A stretch of 64,000 nucleotides of DNA. It comes from Methylophaga sp. (GTDB taxonomy: Bacteria > Pseudomonadota > Gammaproteobacteria > Nitrosococcales > Methylophagaceae). The notes below the pieces were generated by a model that was given only the letters and a program-made list of their open reading frames with translations, was not told where the DNA came from and did not search any database. Positions 9,705 to 18,587 of this stretch are shown piece by piece. The position numbers and the translations under genes are program-made. Within the stretch, counting starts at the first letter, position 1; each line of letters begins with the position of its first letter. The stretch spans positions 1-64,000 of the forward strand of contig NZ_JAUSCC010000062.1 in NCBI RefSeq assembly GCF_030651745.1, in the 5' to 3' direction.

Positions 9705-11834
9705 ATGGGCAGGATGTCAAAACTTCAACCACATTGGAAAACAGCCTGCAGTATCTTTTTTAGTAGTTTTGTAGCCGGTCTAATCCTGTTGTTTTTAATT
9801 GGTTATCTGAACTTTCAACATGGCTCTTTTGAAGAGCATCATCTCTTCAGTATTTATCTGCTTCCTTTTGTACTCATTGTGTTCTTTTCCATGTTATTAA
9901 CCATCTGGGGATTAAGACGTCTGTCCAAACCCTTGTCCCAGATTGAACAGATATCGCTTGCCTTGCCATTGTTGTCAGCCAAAAAATATCAGCAGGCCCG
10001 CCTTTTATTATCCGAATCCACTGTTAACAACATTGATCAGGAAGTCGTTGATCTTTCGAATATCACCAATCAACTGATTAACGTACTGGATCAGTTAGAC
10101 CAGAACGGGCGATTACGTAATCAACAAGTGCAGATTAACAATCGTGAATTGCGAAAAGAACGCGACTTTATTAAAAGCCTGCTGGATACCGCTCAGTTAA
10201 TCGTTTTGACGATCAATAAACGCTTTGAAATCTCGTTATTTAATGAGTATGGCGAAAAGATCACGGGCTATAGCAAAGATGAAATGCTGGGTACCAATGT
10301 CGCCAGAATGTTTCCTGCCAGTCATTGGACCGAAGCGAACATTCACTTCAATGAGTTATTAGCAGGACATCAACGTATTGCCCAGCAGGATTCCGAACTT
10401 ATTGATAAAAATGGACTTATCCGCCAGATATCCTGGCTGCATTCGCGTTTGGAACACGACAATCAACAGGCCGTGATTTTATCCGTTGGCCTGGATATGA
10501 CGGATAAAAAGGAAGCGGAAAAACGCATTGTCTGGATGGCTGAGCACGATCCGCTCACAGATTTGTGTAATCGCCGTAAATTTATTGAAGAATTCGAAAA
10601 ATCGTTACGCATGGCGATCCGCTATCATCATCAAAACAGCTTGCTGTATCTCGATCTGGATCAATTCAAGGATATTAACGATACCAGCGGACATCGTGCC
10701 GGTGATGAATTACTTATTCTGGTAGCCCGTGCTCTTAAACGTGTTACTCGATTTACTGATCTGGTTGCCAGGTTAGGAGGTGATGAGTTTGCTATTTTGA
10801 TGCCAGAAAGTGATGCTGCCGGCTCAATCACCCTGGCAAAAAAGATCATTGATGAACTGAGCACCATTCAGCTTGAATATGGAGCCGTGCAACATAAAGT
10901 CTCGACCAGTATTGGTATTGTGCACTTTCCACTGCAGGATGCCAGTATTCATGAGCTGATGGGCTTTGCCGATCTGGCGATGTATCAGGCAAAAGCCCTT
11001 GGCAAAGGCAATTACCATACGTTTTCGGTCGATGATCGAACTCGTGAACAACTTGAAGCACGGGTGTTATGGAAACATCGTATTGAACAGGCATTAGAAC
11101 AAGATCTGTTTGTGTTGTTTTATCAGCCCATTCTGGAATTACATAACAACAAGATAGAACATTACGAAGTATTGATTCGGATGCGGGATCCGCACACCGG
11201 TGAAATGCGTTTGCCGGGTAAATTTATCCAGATTGCTGAACAAGTGGGTTTGATCCAGCAAATTGATCATTACGTGATTAAACATGCGCTGAAACAATTA
11301 GGCCTGCTACAAAAGCAAGAACGAAATATCAGTTTTGCCATTAATTTATCAGGTCTGGTGATTGATACCTCGCGATTATTGCCGTTACTGGAAAACACCA
11401 TTGCTGAATATCAAGTGGATCCCAACGGGATTATTTTTGAGATCACTGAAACCGTTGCCGTCTCCAACCTGCAACAAGCCAAGGCTATGATGCAAGCCAT
11501 TAAAGCCTAGGGTTGTCGCTTTTCGCTAGATGATTTTGGTGTTGGGTTTTCGTCGTTCAACTATATGCGTGAGTTACCTGTAGATATCATTAAAATAGAT
11601 GGCATCTTCATTAAAAACCTGGATAAAAATGCGGATGATCAACTGTTTGTCAAAGCTTTGGTGGATGTGGCAAAAGGCTTGAACCGTAAAACCACCGCCG
11701 AATTTGTAGAAAATGCCGACATTTTGGCCCTGCTAAGAGGCTATGGTGTTGACTTCGCTCAGGGTTATTTTATCGGTCGCCCCCAACCAGAATTGCTTAA
11801 TGCCTTAGACTGGACCCCGCCTTTTACCATCTGA
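9705..11834 (+). pseudogene. Membrane GGDEF/EAL c-di-GMP protein interrupted by an in-frame amber codon
   Basis: Predicted cyclic-di-GMP signalling protein. Two membrane helices lie near residues 14-38 and 48-68, a PAS-like domain near 160-270, and a GGDEF domain with intact GGDEF and an RFTD inhibitory site five residues ahead. The EAL domain has EVL in place of EAL. Codon 602 is TAG (11508-11510). Reading on in the same frame gives GCRFSLDDFGVGFSSF, then KIDGIFIKNL and FAQGYFIGRP, a normal EAL ending, to a TGA at 11834. The family normally has leucine at this place, so one base change (for example TTG to TAG) explains it. As read, the product is 601 residues with a truncated, probably inactive phosphodiesterase domain; the diguanylate cyclase part would remain. 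A sequencing error is possible. Confidence 0.85.
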
Positions 11835-11884
11835 GTTCTGGTCAAAAGTTCACGCTTCATGCTTGTGCAACAGCATCACCACTT

Positions 11885-11901
11885 CGATTCAAATTGGTGC
11901 A
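11885..11901 (+). promoter_or_regulatory. Possible NtrC-like enhancer site
   Basis: The right half TGGTGCA matches the NtrC palindrome half site exactly, but the left half is poor (about 11 of 17 positions in all). It lies about 80 bases upstream of the sigma-54-type promoter, a usual enhancer distance. Suggestive only. Confidence 0.3.
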
Positions 11902-11966
11902 AATTCGCTAAGTCACTGACCCCGGGAAATACCCAAACAACTGATTTAATTAAATAAATTAAGTTA

Positions 11967-11980
11967 GGCACAAAACATGC
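11967..11980 (+). promoter_or_regulatory. Sigma-54-type promoter upstream of the FNT-cynS unit
   Basis: AGGCAC and ATGCA carry the invariant GG (11967-11968) and GC (11979-11980), exactly ten bases apart as sigma-54 requires. Two flanking positions differ from the TGGCAC...TTGC consensus. The predicted transcript would start near 11992, with the FNT start codon at 12024. The gene content (cyanate as a nitrogen source) fits nitrogen control. Confidence 0.55.
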
Positions 11981-12023
11981 AAACCACTTACCTGTTTAAT
12001 ATCAATCTTACTCTGGAGTTTTT

Positions 12024-12851
12024 ATGTCTTATCTCTTGCCCAGCGAATTTACAAAAAAAATGGTCGATGCCGGTGAAGCCAAACTCAAAATGGCTACCCG
12101 CGATGTATTAATCCGATCCTATATGGCAGGAGCTATCTTAACCCTGGCTGTTGCCTTTGCTGTGACTACAGCGGTTCAAACCGGTTTACCAATTGTCGGT
12201 GCCTTGGTTTTCCCGGTAGGTTTTGTGTTATTGAATTTACTGGGTTTTGATTTGTTAACCGGAGTATTTGCCCTCGTTCCTTTAGCTTTATTGGATAAAA
12301 GAAGCGGCTGTACTTTCAAAGGTATGATGAAAAACTGGCTGCTGGTCGGCTTAGGCAACTTATTAGGCGCTTTAACCACCGCTTTACTGGTAGGTATTGC
12401 CTGGACATTTGCCTTCACCACTGAGCCAGGCGCTGCAGGCCAGGCAATAGCCAAAGCAGCTGAAGCGCGAACCTTGGGATTTGCAGCTCATGGTGGCGCA
12501 GGTTGGTTAACCGTTTTTGTCGCTGGTGTACTTTGTAACTGGATGGTATCAACCGGTGTTGTTGGTGCAATGCTATCTAATTCGGTCGGCGGTAAAGTTA
12601 TTGCGATGTGGTTACCTATTGCGGTGTTCTTTGGCTTGGTCTTCGAACATGCCGTCGTCAACATGTTCCTGTTTCCAATGGGCATGCTGATGGGTGCCAA
12701 TATCACTATTGCTGACTGGCTAATATGGAACGAAATCCCGGTTATCCTCGGTAATCTGGTCGGCGGTTTGGTACTGACTGGCGGCATGTTGTACGCCACA
12801 CATTATAAAACCGGTGCCCCTACGGCTGAATTTTCGGACAAAATGAACTGA
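12024..12851 (+). CDS. Formate/nitrite transporter (FNT) family channel, cyanase-linked
   Basis: Six-helix FNT family inner-membrane channel for small monovalent anions, 275 residues. Family marks include the glycine-rich half-helices (GFDLLTGVFAL, GAGWLTVFVAGVLCNWMV) and the FEHAVVNMF segment, which holds the central-pore histidine. A GGAG ribosome-binding site precedes the ATG. The gene sits directly before cynS behind a sigma-54-type promoter, so I infer that it carries cyanate, or an anion linked to its breakdown such as bicarbonate or nitrite. The family alone does not give the substrate. It is distinct in sequence from the second FNT gene at 13410-14258. Confidence 0.85.
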   Translation: MSYLLPSEFTKKMVDAGEAKLKMATRDVLIRSYMAGAILTLAVAFAVTTAVQTGLPIVGALVFPVGFVLLNLLGFDLLTGVFALVPLALLDKRSGCTFKGMMKNWLLVGLGNLLGALTTALLVGIAWTFAFTTEPGAAGQAIAKAAEARTLGFAAHGGAGWLTVFVAGVLCNWMVSTGVVGAMLSNSVGGKVIAMWLPIAVFFGLVFEHAVVNMFLFPMGMLMGANITIADWLIWNEIPVILGNLVGGLVLTGGMLYATHYKTGAPTAEFSDKMN

Positions 12852-12863
12852 TCTCCTCGTTGG

Positions 12864-12895
12864 CCTGGCACCTGTTCTGGGTGTCAGGTTTTTTT
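12864..12895 (+). terminator. Intrinsic terminator or attenuator between FNT gene and cynS
   Basis: CCTGGCACC (12864-12872) pairs with GGTGTCAGG (12880-12888), nine pairs including one G-U, with a 7-base loop, followed at once by seven T residues. It lies 12 bases after the FNT stop and 30 bases before the cynS start. Unless bypassed, it would lower cynS expression relative to the FNT gene; there is little room for a separate cynS promoter. Confidence 0.75.
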
Positions 12896-12925
12896 ATTGA
12901 AATACAAAAAAATTTTGGAGTAACA

Positions 12926-13366
12926 ATGAATAAACTTGCTATGACCCAAGCCATTATGGTGGCCAAAGAAACCAAAGAATTGACTTGGGAAAAGATTGGC
13001 GAAGTGGTGGGAATGTCGCCTGAATGGACAGCTTCGGCTTGCCTTGGCATGAATAGCATGTCAGCCGAAACCGCGAAAAAACTGTGTCAGGTACTTGATC
13101 TGGGTACAGAAGTCGAATTGGCCCTGCAGAAATATCCCAATAAACAATGGGATCAAACGGTACCCACCGATCCGTTGTTATATCGGCTTTACGAAATGAT
13201 GTCGGTGTATGGGCCGACCATAAAAGAAATCGTCCATGAAAAATGCGGTGACGGCATCGTCAGCGCCATTGATTTTGCGATGCATATTGAGAAAAAACCC
13301 GATCCGAAAGGTGACCGGATCGTGATTACGCTGGATGGTAAATTCCTGCCCTATAAATCCTGGTAA
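12926..13366 (+). CDS. cynS: Cyanate hydratase (cyanase)
   Basis: Decomposes cyanate with bicarbonate to ammonia and CO2 (via carbamate), detoxifying cyanate and releasing usable nitrogen. The 146-residue product has the N-terminal helical domain (MTQAIMVAKETKELTWEKIG) and the cyanase catalytic domain. The active-site arginine and glutamate are in YRLYEMM and the catalytic serine is in GIVSAIDF. The C-terminus ITLDGKFLPYKSW is typical. The start is the ATG at 12926, with GGAG seven bases upstream; an open stretch before it is the intergenic hairpin. It probably shares the sigma-54-type transcript of the FNT gene. Confidence 0.96.
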   Translation: MNKLAMTQAIMVAKETKELTWEKIGEVVGMSPEWTASACLGMNSMSAETAKKLCQVLDLGTEVELALQKYPNKQWDQTVPTDPLLYRLYEMMSVYGPTIKEIVHEKCGDGIVSAIDFAMHIEKKPDPKGDRIVITLDGKFLPYKSW

Positions 13367-13371
13367 TCGTG

Positions 13372-13400
13372 AAGGCGCACTGTTCAGCTCAGTGCGCCTT
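13372..13400. terminator. Hairpin between convergent cynS and FNT genes
   Basis: A perfect 11-bp stem, AAGGCGCACTG (13372-13382) with CAGTGCGCCTT (13390-13400), and a 7-base loop. It lies between two convergent stop codons, so it can end transcripts from both sides. The T tract is weak. Confidence 0.7.
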
Positions 13401-13409
13401 ATAACTTAC

Positions 13410-14258
13410 TTAGCGACTAGGACGCGCGTAGACATACACCAGATAATAGGCCATTGCCACAAAGCCAGCACCACCAACAATATTACCTAAGGTGACTGGA
13501 ATAAGATTTCCCATCAAACCAGCGAAATCCAAGGTGGCCAACTGTTCCGGATTAAAATGTCCAGCAGCAACAATGGCCTGATCCGTCGCAGCGATCATCG
13601 CAATCGGGATCATGTACATATTCGCGACAGAATGTTCAAAGCCCATGGCCACAAAGCCGGAGATAGGAAACAAAACGGCTAATACCTTATCGGTGACACT
13701 ACGCGATGCATAGACCATCCAGCTGCCCAGACAAACTAAAACATTGCACAGTAAACCGCGCACAAATGCTTCTGTGAGCGAATGATCCACTTTTACCAAG
13801 CCCGTTTTAATCGCTGTCACCCCCACACCATAATTTCCATCCGTCAGGTATCCCGACAGATAGACCAGATAAACCGTGACCAGCGCCCCCACCATATTTC
13901 CGAAATAGACAATACTCCAGTTACGCATTAATGCTTTGAAACTGACTTGCCCCTTCGCATAAGCCATAACCACCAGCGTATTACCGGTAAATAATTCAGC
14001 CCCGGCTATCACAACAAGGATAAAGCCCAAGGCAAATACCAGACCACCCAGCAATCGTGCCATTCCGTAGGCGGCACCTGCATCAGTCATGACAACGGTG
14101 TAATACATGGCAGCAAACGAAATAAAAGCCCCGGCCATCAGTGACAGAATCACTAACGGAATAAGTGACATATTGGCCTTATCAACACCGACGGTTTTGA
14201 CTTTTTCTGCGACTTCCGCTGGCGTGAAGGCATCGACATACTTGCCGAAATCAGACAT
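13410..14258 (-). CDS. Formate/nitrite transporter (FNT) family channel, FocA-like
   Basis: Second FNT channel in the window, 282 residues, six membrane helices. It looks closer to FocA: a long polar N-terminus (FTPAEVAEKVKTVGVDKANM), AELFTGNTLVVMAYAKG, LLCNVLVCLGSWMVYASRS and GFEHSVANMYMIPIAM with the pore histidine. Formate or nitrite is the likely cargo, but the sequence does not settle it. A methylotroph would have a use for formate export or uptake (inference). It converges on cynS with a shared hairpin between them and has its own extended -10 promoter, so it is probably regulated separately from the first FNT gene. Confidence 0.85.
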   Translation of the reverse strand: MSDFGKYVDAFTPAEVAEKVKTVGVDKANMSLIPLVILSLMAGAFISFAAMYYTVVMTDAGAAYGMARLLGGLVFALGFILVVIAGAELFTGNTLVVMAYAKGQVSFKALMRNWSIVYFGNMVGALVTVYLVYLSGYLTDGNYGVGVTAIKTGLVKVDHSLTEAFVRGLLCNVLVCLGSWMVYASRSVTDKVLAVLFPISGFVAMGFEHSVANMYMIPIAMIAATDQAIVAAGHFNPEQLATLDFAGLMGNLIPVTLGNIVGGAGFVAMAYYLVYVYARPSR

Positions 14259-14296
14259 GTGTTTGCTACCTGTGAGTGAGAGAGAGAAAGTCGGGC

Positions 14297-14305
14297 ATTA
14301 TATCA
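14297..14305 (-). promoter_or_regulatory. Extended -10 promoter for the FocA-like gene
   Basis: On the minus strand this reads TGATATAAT, a perfect TATAAT with the extended TGn. No strong -35 hexamer is seen 17 bases upstream. It lies about 40 bases before the FNT start codon. Confidence 0.5.
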
Positions 14306-14422
14306 GTGGCTTACAGCACTTTGCAGGGATTGCTTTCCCGACAATGGGATGATTGTTACAACGACTAAAAACAAGCTAACGGATTATTGAAAACTCAAAC
14401 GTTAAATTTGCAATTTGGAGAT

Positions 14423-14463
14423 AAAAAAAAGCCGAATTGGCCCTGTATTTAGTCCAATCCGGC
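14423..14463 (-). terminator. Intrinsic terminator of clpB
   Basis: On the minus strand, GCCGGATTGG (14463-14454) pairs with CCAATTCGGC (14440-14431), ten positions with one mismatch, followed by eight T residues (14430-14423). It lies 19 bases past the clpB stop. Confidence 0.85.
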
Positions 14464-14481
14464 AATCAGTTTGATTTTCGT

Positions 14482-17067
14482 TTAGTGGCGTAATTCGCTA
14501 GTAAACGTCAGCTCTTCATCTTGTACATCAACCTTGATGACCTGCCCTGCCACAAAGCGGCCGGATAACAAGGCTTGCGCCAGCGGATTTTCCAGCTGAT
14601 GTTGGATAACCCGTTTCAACGGACGCGCACCATAGACCGGGTCAAAACCAGCCTCGGATAACATATCCAGCGCTGCATCAGATAATTCCAGCCCCATTTC
14701 TTTTTCAGCCAGACGTTGACGTAAATGTTCCAGCTGAATATCGGCAATGGCACGGATTTGCGATTTTTGTAGCGGATGGAACACCACCACATCATCGACA
14801 CGATTAATAAATTCTGGACGGAAATGTTGTCCGACAATTTCCATCACCGCATTTTTCATTGCTTCGTAATTCTCTTCACCAGCCATTTCCTGAATCACAT
14901 TGGATCCCAGGTTGGAAGTCATCACAATAACGGTGTTTCTGAAATCCACTGTGCGGCCCTGACCATCAGTCAAACGTCCATCATCCAGAACCTGCAGCAG
15001 AATATTGAACACATCCGGATGCGCTTTTTCTACCTCATCCAGCAGGATCACGGAATAGGGTTTACGGCGTACCGCTTCGGTCAGATAACCACCCTCTTCA
15101 TAACCAACATAACCTGGAGGTGCACCAACCAGTCTGGCAACAGAATGTTTTTCCATAAACTCGGACATATCGATCCGCACCATGGCTTCTTCAGTATCAA
15201 ACAGGAAGGTCGCCAAAGATTTACACAGTTCGGTTTTACCGACACCGGTTGGGCCTAAAAACAGGAAAGAACCATTAGGGCGATTCGGATCTGACAAACC
15301 GGCACGGCTGCGGCGAATGGCATTGGCCACAGAATTAACCGCTTCGTCCTGGCCAATCACCCGCTCATGCAACGCTTCATCCATTTTCAGTAATTTATCT
15401 CGCTCACCTTCCAGCATTTTGGACACCGGAATACCGGTCCATTTGGAAACCACTTCGGCGATTTCTTCTTCACCAACCTTGTTTCTCAGCAGAGTAAATT
15501 CCTGCATTTCCGCCTGTGTGGCAATATCCAGCTGCTTTTCCAACGCTGGAATACGGCCATATTGCAGTTCTGACATTTTTTCCAGATTGCCGCTGCGGTT
15601 GGCTGCCTCCAACTCCATACGCGCTTTTTCCAGTTCTTCTTTTATGTGCTGACTGCCATGCAATGCGGCTTTTTCAGACTTCCAGACTTCTTCCAGATCG
15701 GTATATTCGCGGGCCAGTTTTTTCATCTCGGTTTCCAGCGTATCCAAACGTTTTTTGGAAGCTTCATCAGATTCTTTCTGCAATGCTACTCGTTCGATTT
15801 TCAACTGAATTAAACGTCTTTCCAGACGATCCAAAACTTCTGGTTTGGAATCGATTTCCATCCGAATGCGACTGGCCGCTTCATCTATCAGATCAATCGC
15901 TTTATCCGGCAGGTTTCGGTCGGTGATATAACGATGCGATAAAGTCGCGGCAGCAACGATCGCCGGATCAGTAATATCCACACCATGATGTACTTCATAA
16001 CGTTCACTCAAGCCACGCAAGATCGCAATGGTGGATTCCACGCTGGGTTCACCGACCAGTACTTTCTGAAAACGACGTTCCAGCGCTGCATCTTTTTCAA
16101 CATACTGGCGGTATTCATCCAGCGTGGTTGCGCCGATGCAATGCAATTCGCCCCGCGCCAACGCCGGTTTCAGCATGTTGCCAGCATCCATCGCACCTTC
16201 GGCTTTACCAGCTCCGACCATGGTATGAATTTCATCAATAAACAGAATGATCTGTCCTTCCTGTTTGGACAGGTCATTCAGAACCGCTTTCAAGCGTTCC
16301 TCAAACTCACCACGGAATTTGGCACCGGCAATCAAAGAGCCCATATCCAATGCTAAAACGCGTTTGTTTTTCATGCCTTCCGGCACTTCACCATTGACAA
16401 TACGCTGGGCCAGACCTTCAACAATCGCGGTTTTACCCACGCCAGGTTCACCAATCAACACCGGATTATTTTTAGTGCGACGTTGCAAAACCTGAATGGT
16501 GCGACGGATCTCATCATCACGACCAATCACCGGATCCAGTTTGCCGCTCTCGGCACGGGCAGTGAGATCAATGGTGTATTTTTCCAGTGCCTGGCGTTGT
16601 TCTTCAGCATTTTGATCAGTCACGCGCTCGCCCCCACGAATTTTATCAATCACGTTATTAATATTGGTTTTGTTAGCACCGTGTTTACGCAGCAACTCAC
16701 CAGTCTGATTTTTTTCTTCTACTGCGGCCAAAACCAGCAGTTCACTGGAAATAAATTGATCCTGTCGTTGCTGTGCCAGTTTATCGGTTTGATTCAACAG
16801 CCGACTTAGATCTGAAGAGATACGAATATCCCCGTTACCACCTTCAACTTGTGGGAAACGGTTTAACTGAGCTTCCAGATCAGCCTGATAAGCCGGTACA
16901 TTTACGCCACTTTGGGCCAATAGGGGTTTAACCGTACCCCCTTGCTGATTCAATAAAGCCAATAATAAATGTGCTGGTTCAATAACCTGATGATCACGAC
17001 CAACAGCCAGACTCTGCGCTGCTCCCAGTGCTTCCTGGAACTTGCTGGTGAGTTTATCGATTTGCAT
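14482..17067 (-). CDS. clpB: Protein disaggregase ClpB
   Basis: Hexameric AAA+ chaperone that threads aggregated proteins for refolding together with DnaK/DnaJ/GrpE. The 861 residues match the family. In order: an N-terminal Clp_N domain (first ~145 residues), AAA-1 with Walker [10 protein letters not shown] near 206, the coiled-coil M-domain near 400-530 (rich in Glu and Lys), AAA-2 with GPTGVGKTE near 605, and a C-terminal domain ending near [10 protein letters not shown]. It has a sigma-32-type promoter upstream and an intrinsic terminator downstream, so it is probably a single-gene heat-shock unit. Confidence 0.98.
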   Translation of the reverse strand: MQIDKLTSKFQEALGAAQSLAVGRDHQVIEPAHLLLALLNQQGGTVKPLLAQSGVNVPAYQADLEAQLNRFPQVEGGNGDIRISSDLSRLLNQTDKLAQQRQDQFISSELLVLAAVEEKNQTGELLRKHGANKTNINNVIDKIRGGERVTDQNAEEQRQALEKYTIDLTARAESGKLDPVIGRDDEIRRTIQVLQRRTKNNPVLIGEPGVGKTAIVEGLAQRIVNGEVPEGMKNKRVLALDMGSLIAGAKFRGEFEERLKAVLNDLSKQEGQIILFIDEIHTMVGAGKAEGAMDAGNMLKPALARGELHCIGATTLDEYRQYVEKDAALERRFQKVLVGEPSVESTIAILRGLSERYEVHHGVDITDPAIVAAATLSHRYITDRNLPDKAIDLIDEAASRIRMEIDSKPEVLDRLERRLIQLKIERVALQKESDEASKKRLDTLETEMKKLAREYTDLEEVWKSEKAALHGSQHIKEELEKARMELEAANRSGNLEKMSELQYGRIPALEKQLDIATQAEMQEFTLLRNKVGEEEIAEVVSKWTGIPVSKMLEGERDKLLKMDEALHERVIGQDEAVNSVANAIRRSRAGLSDPNRPNGSFLFLGPTGVGKTELCKSLATFLFDTEEAMVRIDMSEFMEKHSVARLVGAPPGYVGYEEGGYLTEAVRRKPYSVILLDEVEKAHPDVFNILLQVLDDGRLTDGQGRTVDFRNTVIVMTSNLGSNVIQEMAGEENYEAMKNAVMEIVGQHFRPEFINRVDDVVVFHPLQKSQIRAIADIQLEHLRQRLAEKEMGLELSDAALDMLSEAGFDPVYGARPLKRVIQHQLENPLAQALLSGRFVAGQVIKVDVQDEELTFTSELRH

Positions 17068-17100
17068 CGTAATATCCCTGTAAAAAATAAGTTAATTACA

Positions 17101-17129
17101 AAATGGGGGGTGGCAGATCAGAAATCAAG
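17101..17129 (-). promoter_or_regulatory. Sigma-32 heat-shock promoter of clpB
   Basis: On the minus strand, CTTGATT (17129-17123) and CCCCATTT (17108-17101) are separated by 14 bases. This agrees well with the sigma-32 consensus CTTGAAA-N(12-14)-CCCCATnT. It lies 34 bases upstream of the clpB ATG. Confidence 0.8.
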
Positions 17130-17218
17130 TGAGTGTCACCAGAAAAAGATGACCATGTTGAAAAAACAGATAAGTTATTGAAAATAATTTAATTCTATAC
17201 GAAGATCTAAGCACGTCC

Positions 17219-17899
17219 CTAAGGCTGCTTAACTTTTACCGGCGTCTCAATCGCCAAACTGATGTCCTGCAGGCATTGCAGCATGGAATCTGTGGTGCAG
17301 AGTAAGGGTGGCTTCATTGTCAGCTGTACCCGACTCGGCACAAATGGCGCAGTAAATACTTTTCCCTGTGCAGTCACGCCATCAATACGTATTGGAAACA
17401 CCGGCGCATTTGACCAGCTTGCTAAGCGTCCCACACCACCTTTGATTTTTCTGGGTGGATCGCTATCCAAGTGAATTGTACCGTGCGGAAATAACGCAAT
17501 CACTTCACCTTGTTGCAGTGCTCTTAGCGCTTGGCGTAAGGCTTGTTCGGGACGCCCTGTACGATCTACTGGAATACACCCGGCTTTTTTAAATAACCAG
17601 TGGACTATCGGACGTTCATATTCTTCGCGAGCAATCAAAAATCGTAATGGGCGCTTACTGGCAGAGATTAATAACAGCGGATCAACACCTGACACATGAT
17701 TGGCCACCACAATCGCCGGCCCCGTTTCAGGTAAAGCGATTTTCTGATCCGGTAAACGATGGATATAGCGACAAATCAGACGCGTCCAGCCGTCCAACCA
17801 GTTAACGGATGGCCCGCCCCAATCTGCTTTGGCATTTTGCAGTCCGATAAACCAGACTAGGACTGCAATAAAAAGGAATATAGCTAGATAGACGATCAT
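17219..17899 (-). CDS. PlsC-type 1-acylglycerol-phosphate acyltransferase family protein
   Basis: Membrane-bound glycerolipid acyltransferase-like protein of 226 residues. A hydrophobic N-terminal helix (residues 3-20) is followed by the catalytic NHVSGVD (HX4D) near 69, the FLIAREEY and IPVDRTGR segments and FPHGTIHLDSD, in which the usual EGTR motif is changed to HGT. It probably acylates lysophosphatidate or a related lipid; whether it is the main PlsC cannot be told. The ATG overlaps the yciO stop by four bases, so the two are co-translated. Confidence 0.8.
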   Translation of the reverse strand: MIVYLAIFLFIAVLVWFIGLQNAKADWGGPSVNWLDGWTRLICRYIHRLPDQKIALPETGPAIVVANHVSGVDPLLLISASKRPLRFLIAREEYERPIVHWLFKKAGCIPVDRTGRPEQALRQALRALQQGEVIALFPHGTIHLDSDPPRKIKGGVGRLASWSNAPVFPIRIDGVTAQGKVFTAPFVPSRVQLTMKPPLLCTTDSMLQCLQDISLAIETPVKVKQP

Positions 17900-18522
17900 T
17901 CCACCTCAAACGGTGCTGGATCACCCATACCGACACGAACCACTTCTGGCAGATCATTGACGAATTCAATCACTGTTGTCGGCTCATGGCCACAAGCACC
18001 ACCATCGATGATCAAATCGACGTGTTTACCTAACTGCTCCGCTATCACATCAGCTTCAGTCATTGGCATGTTTTCATCCGGCAGAATCAAGGTTGAACTC
18101 ATCAACGGTTCATTCAATTCTTCCAATAACGCCAACGCGATATTGTTGACCGGGATCCGTAGGCCAATGGTTTTACGTTTAGGATGTTGTAATCTGCGTG
18201 GTACTTCTTTGGTTGCTGGTAATACAAAGGTGTATGGGCCTGGCGTATGCGCTTTGATCAGCCGAAATACGGCATTGTTAAATTTGGCATAAACAGACAG
18301 TTCAGATAAATCCCGACACACCAGCGTGAAATTGTGATCGTCATCCAGTTGCCGTAATCGACGAATACGATCCATCGCTGCTTTATCACCCAAATGACAT
18401 CCCAAGGCATAACCCGAGTCAGTCGGATAAACCACCAAACCGCCTTTCATGATGATCTGACAGGCCTGTTTAATTAAACGCTGCTGCGGGTTTTCGGGAT
18501 GAATCTGAAAATACTGGCTCAT
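17896..18522 (-). CDS. yciO: YciO/Sua5/YrdC family protein
   Basis: Member of the YrdC/Sua5 fold that makes threonylcarbamoyl-adenylate for tRNA t6A. YciO forms a distinct branch whose exact role is less clear than that of TsaC. The 208 residues begin SQYFQIHPENPQQRLIKQA and contain GGLVVYPTDSGYALGCHLGD (nucleotide site) and GPYTFVLPATKEVPRR. It sits between the PHP phosphoesterase and the acyltransferase, and close to yciB and yciI, a grouping that recalls the E. coli yci genes. Confidence 0.9.
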   Translation of the reverse strand: MSQYFQIHPENPQQRLIKQACQIIMKGGLVVYPTDSGYALGCHLGDKAAMDRIRRLRQLDDDHNFTLVCRDLSELSVYAKFNNAVFRLIKAHTPGPYTFVLPATKEVPRRLQHPKRKTIGLRIPVNNIALALLEELNEPLMSSTLILPDENMPMTEADVIAEQLGKHVDLIIDGGACGHEPTTVIEFVNDLPEVVRVGMGDPAPFEVE

Positions 18523-18587
18523 GTAAAACCTTCGTTAGTTCTCGAAATACGCTTCAGATATACCATAGTCGAATCAATATGCCTGTT

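Noticed and set aside
11508..11510. Amber codon read as pyrrolysine or another recoded residue
   Set aside because: Several genes here end in TAG, EAL domains have leucine at this place, and no recoding element or pyrrolysine gene is seen.
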